Below, piece after piece: positions 41,941 through 49,626 of a stretch of 64,000 nucleotides of DNA. Numbering within the stretch: position 1 is the stretch's first letter; each line of letters begins with the position of its first letter. A model generated the notes under the pieces. That model searched no databases. It saw only the letters and a program-made list of their open reading frames with translations, and had not been told where the DNA came from. Origin of the DNA: Hymenobacter sp. BRD128 (GTDB taxonomy: Bacteria > Bacteroidota > Bacteroidia > Cytophagales > Hymenobacteraceae); NCBI RefSeq assembly GCF_013256625.1, contig NZ_CP053908.1, forward strand, positions 1,116,001 to 1,180,000, read 5' to 3'. The position numbers and the translations under genes are program-made.

Positions 41941-42723
41941 TTATTGACCGGTGAAGGTAGGTTGGCGCTTTTCCAGAAACGCCGCTACGCCCTCGCGGTA
42001 ATCGGTGGTGTGGCCGGCCCGCAGCTGGTAGTCGCCCTCGGCGCGCAGCTGCTGGGCCACGTCGTTGCCAAAAGAGCTATTGAGCAGCTGCTTGGTATAG
42101 GCCAGGCCCTTGGTGGGCAGGCTGGCCATTTTACGGGCTAGCGCCGCCACTTCCTGGTCGAAAGCTTCGTCGGCGAAGGCCTTGTAAATCATACCCATCT
42201 GCACGGCTTCGGTCGCGCTCACCTTATCGCCGGTGAGCATCAGCGCGCTAGCGCGCTGCAACCCCACGAGGCGGGGCAGGAAGTAGGTGCCGCCGCTGTC
42301 GGGGACCAGGCCTATCTTGCTGAAAGCTTGGATGAAGGCTGCCGACTCCTTGGCCACTACCAGGTCGCAGGCCAGGGCCAGGTTGGCGCCCGCGCCGGCT
42401 GCCACGCCGTTCACGGCGGCAATTACGGGTTTCTCCAACTCCCTGATGAGCAAGACAATCGGGTTGTAGTGCTTTTCCACAATCTCCGACACGTCGGGCG
42501 CATTCGGCCCCGTTATCTCGGCTAGGTCCTGCCCGGCGCAGAAGGCGCGGCCGGTACCCGTGAGCACCACGGCCCGCACGCTGGCAGCGGCCTGGCACTC
42601 GCGCAGCCGCTGCTGCAAGGCTAGCGCCAGCGGTTTGTTGATGCTGTTGAAAACGTCGGGGCGGTTGAGGCGGATGGTAGCCACCCCATCGGCGAGGGTG
42701 AACTGCAGGGCGGTGTCAGACAT
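41941..42723 (-). CDS. paaG: 2-(1,2-epoxy-1,2-dihydrophenyl)acetyl-CoA isomerase PaaG
   Basis: A 260-residue crotonase-fold isomerase that converts the ring epoxide to oxepin-CoA. AFCAGQDLAEITG and NGVAAGAGANLALACDLVVA form the oxyanion hole; FSKIGLVPDSGGTYFLPRLVG carries the conserved Asp of isomerases in this group. The frame is open for nine codons upstream, but ATG 42723 (MSDTALQFTL) matches the usual start. It follows paaD after an 80-base gap that holds an inverted repeat. Confidence 0.93.
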   Translation of the reverse strand: MSDTALQFTLADGVATIRLNRPDVFNSINKPLALALQQRLRECQAAASVRAVVLTGTGRAFCAGQDLAEITGPNAPDVSEIVEKHYNPIVLLIRELEKPVIAAVNGVAAGAGANLALACDLVVAKESAAFIQAFSKIGLVPDSGGTYFLPRLVGLQRASALMLTGDKVSATEAVQMGMIYKAFADEAFDQEVAALARKMASLPTKGLAYTKQLLNSSFGNDVAQQLRAEGDYQLRAGHTTDYREGVAAFLEKRQPTFTGQ

Positions 42724-42748
42724 GGGAGGGAGGAGTAGTAAGGGGAGC

Positions 42749-42800
42749 ACCTCACCCCCTAGCCCCCCACTTTTTTGGAGAGTGGGCTAGGGGGCGAGGT
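42749..42800. repeat. Inverted repeat between paaD and paaG
   Basis: ACCTCACCCCCTAGCCC on the left and GGGCTAGGGGGCGAGGT on the right pair apart from one base and a few extra Cs on the left arm, with a CTTTTTTGGAG loop region. It is unrelated to the GTCATGC family and lies inside the paa operon. Confidence 0.85.
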
Positions 42801-42803
42801 TAA

Positions 42804-43319
42804 CTAGGCGTGACATTTGAAATAATCGAACGGCTCGCGGCAGTCGTCGCACTGATACAGCGCCTTACAGGCCGTGGAGCCGAATTGACTCACCAAATGC
42901 GTGTGCGCCGACTTGCAGCGCGGGCAGCGCACGGCCGTATCCTGGCCAAACAGGTTGAGGACGTGGCCGGTGGCTGTGCCGTCGATAGGCGGCGCAATGC
43001 CGTACTCTTCCAGCTTGGCGCGGCCGGCCGCGCTCATCCAGTCGGTGGTCCAGGCGGGGCTGAGCTGGTTCTTAATGGTTAGGTTGTTGTAGCCCTCGGC
43101 CAGCAGCCGCAGCCGGATGTCGGTGGCGATGGCGCTCATGGCCGGGCAGCCCGAATACGTGGGCGTGATGGTAACCGTGACGTGCCCGCCCTCCACCGCC
43201 ACGGCACGCACAATGCCCAGGTCCAGGATGCTGAGCACCGGCACTTCGGGGTCGCTCACCTCTTCCAGCAATTGCCAGATGCGGGCTTCCGTGGGGGCTG
43301 GGGCAGAGTCGGTTACCAC
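42804..43319 (-). CDS. paaD: Phenylacetyl-CoA epoxidase subunit PaaD
   Basis: A 171-residue accessory subunit, likely needed to build or insert an iron-sulfur centre for the epoxidase. The N-terminal DUF59/MIP18-type domain contains IWQLLEEVSDPEVPVLSILDLGIVR and TPTYSGCPAMSAI. The C-terminal zinc ribbon (CPRCKSAHTHLVSQFGSTAC, then CDDCREPFDYFKCH) is typical of PaaD. It overlaps the paaC stop region by seven bases. Confidence 0.94.
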   Translation of the reverse strand: MVTDSAPAPTEARIWQLLEEVSDPEVPVLSILDLGIVRAVAVEGGHVTVTITPTYSGCPAMSAIATDIRLRLLAEGYNNLTIKNQLSPAWTTDWMSAAGRAKLEEYGIAPPIDGTATGHVLNLFGQDTAVRCPRCKSAHTHLVSQFGSTACKALYQCDDCREPFDYFKCHA

Positions 43320-44107
43320 GTCAGGCCGGGGTAGGTGCGTTGGAGGTACTGCAATTCGGCGAGCAGGTAGCCGAGATGCTCGGAGTGGCGGCCCGTTTTG
43401 CCGCCTAGCTGCGGGAAGGGAGTAGCAGGCGGTGGCACCGTGGCTTCGGCCAGCACGTGCGCGGTATGGGCCTGCATGGCGGGCAGCAGCGCGGCGTAAT
43501 CAGGCACGAGGCCGATTTCCTGCAAAGCCGTTTCGGTGGCCGTGGGCGTCGTCAGCTCGCCCGCGAAGCGCCAGAGCGTGGCAATCGCCTTATTGAGCCG
43601 CTGCTGGCTTTCGGGCGTGCCGTCGCCGAGGCGAATTAGCCACTCCGAGCTCCATTTGAGGTGGTAAGCGGCTTCCTTAACCGATTTTTCGGCGATGGCG
43701 GCCAGCCGGACGTCGGGGCCTGCCTGCAGGCCTTTAAGGAGTTGATAATGAAAATTATCGAACAGAAACTGCCGCACGATGGTGTGGGCAAAGTCGCCGT
43801 TGGGCTGCTCGACCAGCAGCGGGTTGCGGTACTCCACGGCCGGGCGCAGGTAGGCCAGGTCGTCTTCGGTGCGGCCCCGGCCCTCCAGCTCAGCGGCGTA
43901 CTGGTAGTAGCTGCGGGCCTCGCCCAGCAGGTCGAGGGCGATGTTGGCCAGCGCCAAATCCTGCTCCAGCACGGGTCCGTGGCCGCACCACTCCGAGAGG
44001 CGATGCGCCAGAATGAGGCTGGCGTCGGCCAGCTGCAACACGAACGGAAACAGCGGGCTGGCGGTGGCGGTAGGGGCGGCGGTTAGTTCAGGCTGGGTGG
44101 GAAGCAT
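43313..44107 (-). CDS. paaC: Phenylacetyl-CoA epoxidase structural subunit PaaC
   Basis: A 264-residue ferritin-like all-helical subunit, structurally related to PaaA but without the diiron centre, that scaffolds the epoxidase. Recognisable blocks are LADASLILAHRLSEWCGHGPVLEQDLALANIALDLLG, EDDLAYLR, NGDFAHTIVRQFLFDNFH and EKSVKEAAYHLKWSSEWLIRLGDGT. It lies between paaB and paaD in the canonical order with only 11 bases to the paaB stop. Confidence 0.94.
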   Translation of the reverse strand: MLPTQPELTAAPTATASPLFPFVLQLADASLILAHRLSEWCGHGPVLEQDLALANIALDLLGEARSYYQYAAELEGRGRTEDDLAYLRPAVEYRNPLLVEQPNGDFAHTIVRQFLFDNFHYQLLKGLQAGPDVRLAAIAEKSVKEAAYHLKWSSEWLIRLGDGTPESQQRLNKAIATLWRFAGELTTPTATETALQEIGLVPDYAALLPAMQAHTAHVLAEATVPPPATPFPQLGGKTGRHSEHLGYLLAELQYLQRTYPGLTW

Positions 44108-44118
44108 AAGCCGCAGGT

Positions 44119-44406
44119 TTACATGTGTTTGATGGAGTCCGGCACGTTGTAAAACGTAGGGTGCCGGTACACTTTATCGCTGGCCGGGTCGAAAAACTCG
44201 GCCGCCTCGTCGGGGTTAGAGGCGTGGATGTGAGTCGATTCGACTACCCAGATGCTCACGCCTTCGAGGCGGCGGGTGTACACGTCGCGGGCGTTTTGCA
44301 TGGCCATTGCCGCGTCGGCGGCGTGCAGGCTACCCACATGCTTGTGGTCGAGCCCCTGCTTGCTGCGGATAAAGACTTCCCACAGAGGCCATTCGGAGTT
44401 ATTCAT
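44119..44406 (-). CDS. paaB: Phenylacetyl-CoA epoxidase subunit PaaB
   Basis: A 95-residue subunit bridging PaaAC pairs in the epoxidase. MNNSEWPLWEVFIRSKQGLDHKHVGSLHAADA and the later VYTRRLEGVSIWVV and PASDKVYRHPTFYNVPD are family signatures. The frame can be extended to a TTG at 44427 that touches a hairpin, but ATG 44406 matches the usual start. A 12-bp hairpin lies between paaA and paaB. Confidence 0.94.
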   Translation of the reverse strand: MNNSEWPLWEVFIRSKQGLDHKHVGSLHAADAAMAMQNARDVYTRRLEGVSIWVVESTHIHASNPDEAAEFFDPASDKVYRHPTFYNVPDSIKHM

Positions 44407-44426
44407 TGGTGATTTACTTTCTGGCA

Positions 44427-44461
44427 AACCTAGCGGGGCACCTCAGGCACCCCGCTAGGTT
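44427..44461 (-). terminator. Intra-operon hairpin between paaA and paaB
   Basis: AACCTAGCGGGG (44427-44438) pairs perfectly with CCCCGCTAGGTT (44450-44461), loop 11 bases. It lies nine bases after the paaA stop. On the minus strand it is followed by TGCC, with no T tract, so partial termination, RNA processing or stabilisation of the paaA end are possible. Confidence 0.8.
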
Positions 44462-44470
44462 CATTGGTTA

Positions 44471-45421
44471 TTAAGCCGCTGCGGCTTCGCGGGTTCTGCG
44501 CTTGGCGGCGTGGGCCAGGGCGGCCTCGCGCACCCAGGCGCCTTCCTCGTGGGCCTGCACGCGGGCTTGCAGGCGCTCGTGGTTGCAGAGGCCGTTGCCT
44601 TTTACCACCGCCCAAAACTCGTCCCAGTTTACCTCGCCAAAGTCGTAGGCCTGGCGCGCCGCGTTCCAGTTTACTTTCTCGTCGGGCACGGTCAAACCCA
44701 GAAACTCGGCCTGGGGCACCATCATATCTACGAATTTCTGGCGCAGCTCGTCGTTGGTGAAGCGCTTGATGCGCCACTTCATACTCTGCTCAGTATTAGG
44801 TGATTCTGAGTCTTTGGGGCCAAACATCATCAGCGTGGGCCACCACCAGCGGTTAAGGGCTTCCTGAGCCATCTCCTTTTGCACCGGCGCGCCCTCGCAG
44901 AGGGTCTGCATAATCTCGAAGCCCTGGCGCTGGTGAAAGCTTTCCTCCTTGCACACGCGCACCATGGCGCGGGCGTAGGGGCCATACGAAGTGCGGCACA
45001 GCGGCACCTGGTTGAGGATGGCGGCGCCGTCCACGAGCCAGCCCACGCAGCCCATGTCGGCCCAGCTCAGGGTGGGGTAATTAAAAATGCTGCTGTACTT
45101 GGCCTTGCCCGAGTGCAGGTCGGCCAGCATCTGCTCGCGCGAGGTGCCCAGCGTTTCGGCGGCGCTGTAGAGGTAGAGGCCGTGGCCCGCCTCGTCCTGC
45201 ACCTTGGCCAGCAAGATGGCCTTGCGCTTGAGCGAGGGCGCCCGCGTTATCCAGTTGCCTTCGGGCAGCATGCCCACCAGCTCGGAGTGCGCGTGCTGCG
45301 AAATCTGGCGGATGAGCGTTTTGCGGTACGCCTCGGGCATCCAGTCTTTGGGCTCGATGCGGAGGTCGGCGTCGATGCGCGCCTGAAACTGTTCTTCGGG
45401 AGAGAGGGCTAGCGGTTCCAT
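44471..45421 (-). CDS. paaA: Phenylacetyl-CoA epoxidase catalytic subunit PaaA
   Basis: A 316-residue diiron oxygenase subunit that inserts oxygen into the aromatic ring of phenylacetyl-CoA. Iron ligands come from Glu/His motifs in helices such as [19 protein letters not shown] and [59 protein letters not shown] and [19 protein letters not shown] are further hallmarks. ATG 45421 is chosen over the 15-codon upstream extension because the latter covers the operator and promoter. It is the first gene of paaABCD with its own regulated promoter. Confidence 0.95.
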   Translation of the reverse strand: MEPLALSPEEQFQARIDADLRIEPKDWMPEAYRKTLIRQISQHAHSELVGMLPEGNWITRAPSLKRKAILLAKVQDEAGHGLYLYSAAETLGTSREQMLADLHSGKAKYSSIFNYPTLSWADMGCVGWLVDGAAILNQVPLCRTSYGPYARAMVRVCKEESFHQRQGFEIMQTLCEGAPVQKEMAQEALNRWWWPTLMMFGPKDSESPNTEQSMKWRIKRFTNDELRQKFVDMMVPQAEFLGLTVPDEKVNWNAARQAYDFGEVNWDEFWAVVKGNGLCNHERLQARVQAHEEGAWVREAALAHAAKRRTREAAAA

Positions 45422-45433
45422 GGGCAGACAACG

Positions 45434-45455
45434 AAAACTAACAAGTGTTAGTTTT
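45434..45455. promoter_or_regulatory. Palindromic operator upstream of paaA
   Basis: AAAACTAACA (45434-45443) and TGTTAGTTTT (45446-45455) are perfect 10-bp complements around AG. The site lies between the -7 element and the paaA ATG, over the expected transcription start, the classic place for a repressor. Its core CTAACA-n2-TGTTAG looks like a TetR-family (PaaR-type) operator and shares ACTAACAA with the paaK site. Confidence 0.78.
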
Positions 45456-45463
45456 AGGTAAAG

Positions 45464-45471
45464 CAAAAGTA
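45464..45471 (-). promoter_or_regulatory. Bacteroidota -7 promoter element for paaABCD (TACTTTTG)
   Basis: Exact TAnnTTTG on the minus strand, eight bases upstream of the palindromic operator and 42 bases from the paaA ATG. Confidence 0.7.
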
Positions 45472-45532
45472 AGGAAAACTTCTTTCTGATTTCCCGTCAT
45501 GCTGCCTGCGTCGGCCTGACGAGCGAGTATTT

Positions 45533-46609
45533 TTACTGGTCAAAATCTACCGTCACTTCCGGCGACGTGGGCCGGGCCTGGCAGGTGAGGACGTAGCCTT
45601 TGGCTGTTTCGGCTTCTGAGAGCGAGTAGTTTACGTCCATTGCGGCGGTACCCCCGGTAACGCGGCCCAGGCAGGTGCTGCACATGCCGTTTTTGCACGA
45701 GTAGGGCGCGTCGATGCCGGCGGCCAGGGCGGCATCGAGCACCGTATCGCCGTAGTACGACATATCGAGGCGGTAGGCGCGGCCGTCGAGGCGCACGGTC
45801 ACCTGGCTTTTCTGGTCGTCTTCGCCCAGCGGGCGGGGTGGGGCGGCCGCTTTACCAGCGCCGCCGGCCGAGGCAAACAGCTCGAAGTGAATTTTCGCCG
45901 GTGCCACGCCGGCTTCGGTCAGCGCCTGGCGCACGCCGTGTATCATCTCTTCGGGGCCGCAGATAAACGCTTCGTCGAGGCTAGCGGCCGGGATGAGCTG
46001 GCGCAGCAGCTGCGCGGTTTTGGCTTGGTCGATGCGGCCGTAAAACAGGTCGCTCTCGCCCTGCTCGCGGCTCAGAATGTGGTACACGCTCAACCGGCCC
46101 AGGAATTTATTCTTCAGACCTTCAAGCTGTTCCTTGAAAATAATCGAGTTGCGCCCCCGGTTGCCGTACACCAAATACACGTGGCTGCCCGGCTCGGTGA
46201 GCAGCACCGTGCGCGCAATGCTCAGGATGGGCGTGATGCCGCTGCCGGCCGCAAACAGCGCGTAGCGCTTGGCCTGGCTAGGGTGCAGGGTGGGCGTGAA
46301 GCGCCCCTGCGGCGGCAGCACATCGAGCACGTCGCCGGGGCGCAGCCCGTCGTCCACGGCTAGGGTCGAGAAGCGGCCACCGGGCACTTTCTTAATGGCC
46401 ACGCGCCATTCGTCATCGAGCGGGCTGCTGGAAATCGAGTAGCTGCGGCGCAGCTCCTCGCCCCCGTGCTCGCGGCGCAGCGTCAGGTACTGGCCCGGCT
46501 GGTAGCGGAAGGTTTCGCGCAGCGCGGCCGGCACCTCGAAGGTCAGCGACACGCAGTCGGGCGTTTCGCGGGTGATGCTCTTGATTTTTAAGGAATGGAA
46601 CCGGCTCAT
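45533..46609 (-). CDS. paaE: Phenylacetyl-CoA epoxidase reductase PaaE
   Basis: A 358-residue ferredoxin-NADP reductase-type protein that feeds electrons to PaaA. The FAD domain carries RRSYSISSSP and the NADP domain LFAAGSGITPILSI with the C-terminal FICGPEEMIHGV. A plant-type [2Fe-2S] domain ends the protein with YSCKNGMCSTCLGRVTGG and the last ligand in YVLTCQARP. It lies upstream of paaA with a 111-base gap containing the paaA promoter and an unpaired GTCATGC-type arm near 45498, so paaA can be expressed apart from paaE. Confidence 0.95.
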   Translation of the reverse strand: MSRFHSLKIKSITRETPDCVSLTFEVPAALRETFRYQPGQYLTLRREHGGEELRRSYSISSSPLDDEWRVAIKKVPGGRFSTLAVDDGLRPGDVLDVLPPQGRFTPTLHPSQAKRYALFAAGSGITPILSIARTVLLTEPGSHVYLVYGNRGRNSIIFKEQLEGLKNKFLGRLSVYHILSREQGESDLFYGRIDQAKTAQLLRQLIPAASLDEAFICGPEEMIHGVRQALTEAGVAPAKIHFELFASAGGAGKAAAPPRPLGEDDQKSQVTVRLDGRAYRLDMSYYGDTVLDAALAAGIDAPYSCKNGMCSTCLGRVTGGTAAMDVNYSLSEAETAKGYVLTCQARPTSPEVTVDFDQ

Positions 46610-46617
46610 TTACTTGC

Positions 46618-46737
46618 AAATAACGTCTGTCATGCTGACGAAGGAAGCATCTTGTCAGGTTTGTGCGAATGCGCAGCTCTTACTCGTATTGCTGCCCTGA
46701 CAAGATGCTTCCTTCGTCAGCATGACAGACGTTATTT
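46618..46737. repeat. 42-bp perfect inverted repeat (GTCATGCTGACG variant)
   Basis: Arms at 46618-46659 and 46696-46737 are exact complements over 42 bases around a 36-base centre. The arm contains GTCATGCTGACGAAGGAAGC, a subtype distinct from the 24140 element but again identical in both arms. It separates paaK from paaE. Confidence 0.97.
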
Positions 46738-46756
46738 TAGGACTGCCTCATTCTAT

Positions 46757-48106
46757 TTACTTCAGCTCGCGCAGGTCCTGCACGCGGTTCAGCTTGCCGC
46801 CCTCGCTGCGCGGTAGCTGGCCGCTGCCCAGCAGGTTCACGCGCATGGTCAAGCCAATGTTATCCTTAATTTTCTTGGCAAACTGGCCCTGAAGCTGGCG
46901 CAGGCTGTCGTGCTGCTGCACGTGCTCGGCGGTGAGCGGGGCCGTGGCTAGCCCCAGTTCGCGTAGTAAGGGCCCGGCCACTTCCACGTTCACCTCTACC
47001 TCGTCGAGGCTGCCGCGCCGGGTGGCTACTACCTGGTAGTAAGTACTCGCGTGGGCTAGCCCGCTGATAATATCCTCGACCTGCGTAGGGAAAAAATTGA
47101 CCCCGCGAATGATGAGCATATCGTCGGCCCGACCCCTAATCGGGCCCATTTTCACGTGGGTGCGCTTCACCGAGTGGTCGTAGTAGATGTTGGTGATGTC
47201 GCCCGTCCAGTAGCGCAAGATGGGCATGGCCTTTTTAGTCAGCGTGCTGAAAACCAGTACGCCCAGCTCGCCCTCGGGCACGGGCTCGCCGGTGTCTTTG
47301 TCCACTACTTCGGGGTAAAAGTGGTCTTCCCAGATGTAGCTGCCAGTGCCGCGCTCGTCCACGTCTTCCTGCGAAATGCCGGGGCCGAGGATTTCGCTCA
47401 GGCCGTAGATATTGGTGGCGGCCACGCGCAGGCCGTCCTGCACCTGCGTCCGGATGGCCTCGCTCCAGGGCTCGGCCCCGAGCACGGCTAGCTGCAGGTT
47501 GATAGCCTCCGGGGCGATGCCGCGCCGCTGTATTTCCTCGGCTAAAACCTGGGCGTAGGAGGGCGTGGCGCAAATGATTTCGGGCCGAAAATCCTGGAGC
47601 AATTGCAGCTGCCGGTCGGTGCTGCCGCCCGATACCGGAATGACCGTGAGGCCCAGCCGCTCGGCGCCGTAGTGCAGGCCCAGCCCGCCCGTAAAAAGGC
47701 CGTAGCCATAGGCATTCTGCACTTTCATGCCCGGCCGGCAGCCGGCGGCTACCAGCGAGCGGGCCACTACTTCGGAAAAAATAGCGAGGTCGCCGGCCGT
47801 GTAGCCGACCACCGTGGCCTTGCCCGTGGTGCCGCTGGAGCAGTGCAGCCGCGCCACCTCCGTTTCGGGCACTGCGAAAAGGCCGAAAGGATAATTATCC
47901 CGAAAATCGGCCTTCTTGATAAAGCCCAGCTTAGTTAAGTCTTCCAGCCCGCGAAACGTGGCGGGGTTGATACCCGCCTCGGCAAACTTGCGCTGGTAGA
48001 ACGGCACGCGCTCATGCAGGTAGGCCACCTGCTCCTTGAGGCGGGTATTTTGCAGGGCGCGCAGCTTAGGCAGCGGCAGCTGTTCGATATCAGGATTGAA
48101 GAGCAT
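46757..48106 (-). CDS. paaK: Phenylacetate-CoA ligase
   Basis: A 449-residue adenylate-forming enzyme that activates phenylacetate to phenylacetyl-CoA with ATP, the entry step of the pathway. The P-loop is SSGTTGKATVVGYT near 91-104. Later blocks include YGYGLFTGGLGLHYGAERLG, NIYGLSEILGPGISQEDVDE, the hinge/A8 region GRADDMLIIRGVNFFPTQVEDI and C-terminal K in RSEGGKLNRVQDLR. It heads the locus with its own operator-containing promoter; a 42-bp inverted repeat separates it from paaE. Confidence 0.95.
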   Translation of the reverse strand: MLFNPDIEQLPLPKLRALQNTRLKEQVAYLHERVPFYQRKFAEAGINPATFRGLEDLTKLGFIKKADFRDNYPFGLFAVPETEVARLHCSSGTTGKATVVGYTAGDLAIFSEVVARSLVAAGCRPGMKVQNAYGYGLFTGGLGLHYGAERLGLTVIPVSGGSTDRQLQLLQDFRPEIICATPSYAQVLAEEIQRRGIAPEAINLQLAVLGAEPWSEAIRTQVQDGLRVAATNIYGLSEILGPGISQEDVDERGTGSYIWEDHFYPEVVDKDTGEPVPEGELGVLVFSTLTKKAMPILRYWTGDITNIYYDHSVKRTHVKMGPIRGRADDMLIIRGVNFFPTQVEDIISGLAHASTYYQVVATRRGSLDEVEVNVEVAGPLLRELGLATAPLTAEHVQQHDSLRQLQGQFAKKIKDNIGLTMRVNLLGSGQLPRSEGGKLNRVQDLRELK

Positions 48107-48145
48107 GGCGGGGCTGGGGTGGGAGTGGTAGCCAGATTAACGCCG

Positions 48146-48166
48146 CAAAACTAACAAACGTTTGTT
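48146..48166 (-). promoter_or_regulatory. paaK promoter -7 element with overlapping palindromic operator
   Basis: TAGTTTTG on the minus strand (48146-48153) matches TAnnTTTG and lies 39 bases upstream of the paaK ATG. Directly upstream, touching it, is the perfect 14-bp palindrome AACAAACGTTTGTT (48153-48166). The combined sequence AAAACTAACAA is identical to the left half of the paaA operator, so a common repressor probably binds both. Confidence 0.72.
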
Positions 48167-48244
48167 GTTGCCCAGTGCAAAAAATACAAGCTAGCCAACC
48201 GGTAGGGTAAATAGCCTCCGGCCCGGCTAGCCTGGCGCAATACT

Positions 48245-49510
48245 CTATATCTTCAACAGTTCCGCTTCCTTGTGCCCGGCCAGCTGCTGCCACAGCAAAA
48301 TCAGCACGGCCTGCGTGGTATACTCAATATTCGTCTGGCGGCCACGGTCGATGTTAATTTGCCGGCTCACGGTGCCGGCCGGGGTGGCGCAGGCAATGCA
48401 GATGGTGCCCACCGGCTTAAGGGGCGTGCCGCCGCCGGGGCCGGCAATGCCGCTGGTGGCCAGAGCTACATCGCAGCCCAGGCGGGCGCGGGCGCCCTCG
48501 GCCATCTCGCGCACGGTGGGCTCGCTCACGGCGCCGTGCTGGCCCAGGGTTTCCGCGTTTACGCCCAGCAGGCTTTCCTTGAGGTCGTTATCGTAGGCTA
48601 CCACGCTGCCCCGGAAGTAGGCCGAACTGCCGGGCACGCTGGTAATGCGCTGGGCCACGGCGCCGCCGGTGCAGCTCTCGGCGGTGCCGAGCTGCCAGTT
48701 CTTGGCTTTTAGGAGTTGGCCAATCACCACTTCGAGCGGCGAGTCTTCCTCAGCAAAAATGTACTCGCCGATGCGCTCGCGCAGGGCGGGCAGCAGGGCT
48801 AGCATGCGGCCGCGCAGGTCGGCTTGGCCATCGGCGGTGCCGGTGAGGCGCAGGCGCACGCTGCCCAGGCTGGGCAGGTAGGCCAGTTTTACGTTGGGCG
48901 GCAGGGCATTTTCCCAGTCTTTAATTTTCTCGGCCAGAAACGACTCGCCCAGGCCGGCGGTCATCACCACCACGTGCTCGATGGGGGCTAGTTGAAACTT
49001 CTCTTGCAGCTTGGGCAGCACCTGGTCCGTCATCAGGCGCTTCATCTCGAAAGGCACGCCGGGCATGCTGATAAACACTGTGCCGCCATCCTCAATCCAC
49101 ATGCCGGGCGCGGTGCCCACGGCGTTGTGCAGCACCTCGGTGCCTTCGGGCACCATGGCCTGCTGGCGGTTCACGTCGAGCATCGGCCGGTTGAAACGCC
49201 GGAAAATTTCCTCCACGTGGCGCAGCGTGGGCGCATGCTCCACCAGCTCGCGGCCAAAGTAGCGGGCTAGCACGTGCTTGGTCAGGTCGTCTTTGGTGGG
49301 GCCGAGGCCGCCGGTCGTCAGGATGACTTTGGCGCGCTGGCGGGCCTGGTCGAGGGCGGCCACTATCTCATCGGCGCGGTCGCTCACGCTCGTTATCTGG
49401 CGCACGCGCAGGCCTAGCCGGCCTAGCTGCTGGCCCATGAAGGCCGAGTTGGTATCCACGACCTGCCCGTAGAGCAGCTCGTCGCCGATTGTCATAATTT
49501 CAACGTCCAT
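48245..49510 (-). CDS. cinA: CinA family nicotinamide-nucleotide amidohydrolase / competence-damage protein
   Basis: A 421-residue two-domain protein. Residues 1 to about 170 are a molybdopterin-binding-like (COG1058) domain with ADP-ribose pyrophosphatase-type activity in studied members (MTIGDELLYGQVVDTNSAFM, VILTTGGLGPTKDDLTKHV, GVPFEMKRLM). About 255-415 is the CinA C-terminal NMN deamidase domain (LGTAESCTGGAVAQRITSVPGSS, ATSGIAGPGGGTPLKPVGTI) with the catalytic Ser in AESCTGG. It recycles pyridine nucleotides. It runs in the same direction as paaK, 138 bases apart, the paaK promoter lying between. Confidence 0.94.
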   Translation of the reverse strand: MDVEIMTIGDELLYGQVVDTNSAFMGQQLGRLGLRVRQITSVSDRADEIVAALDQARQRAKVILTTGGLGPTKDDLTKHVLARYFGRELVEHAPTLRHVEEIFRRFNRPMLDVNRQQAMVPEGTEVLHNAVGTAPGMWIEDGGTVFISMPGVPFEMKRLMTDQVLPKLQEKFQLAPIEHVVVMTAGLGESFLAEKIKDWENALPPNVKLAYLPSLGSVRLRLTGTADGQADLRGRMLALLPALRERIGEYIFAEEDSPLEVVIGQLLKAKNWQLGTAESCTGGAVAQRITSVPGSSAYFRGSVVAYDNDLKESLLGVNAETLGQHGAVSEPTVREMAEGARARLGCDVALATSGIAGPGGGTPLKPVGTICIACATPAGTVSRQINIDRGRQTNIEYTTQAVLILLWQQLAGHKEAELLKI

Positions 49511-49626
49511 CGAAAAGCAATAGAATAGTTTGGCAAGGTTTTGTAAAGACCTTTGCGGCGGGGTGCTTGCAGGACAGCTATACGAGCCGTCGGGTTTTGC
49601 GCCTCCCCTTTTTTCTTTTTTGCCCG

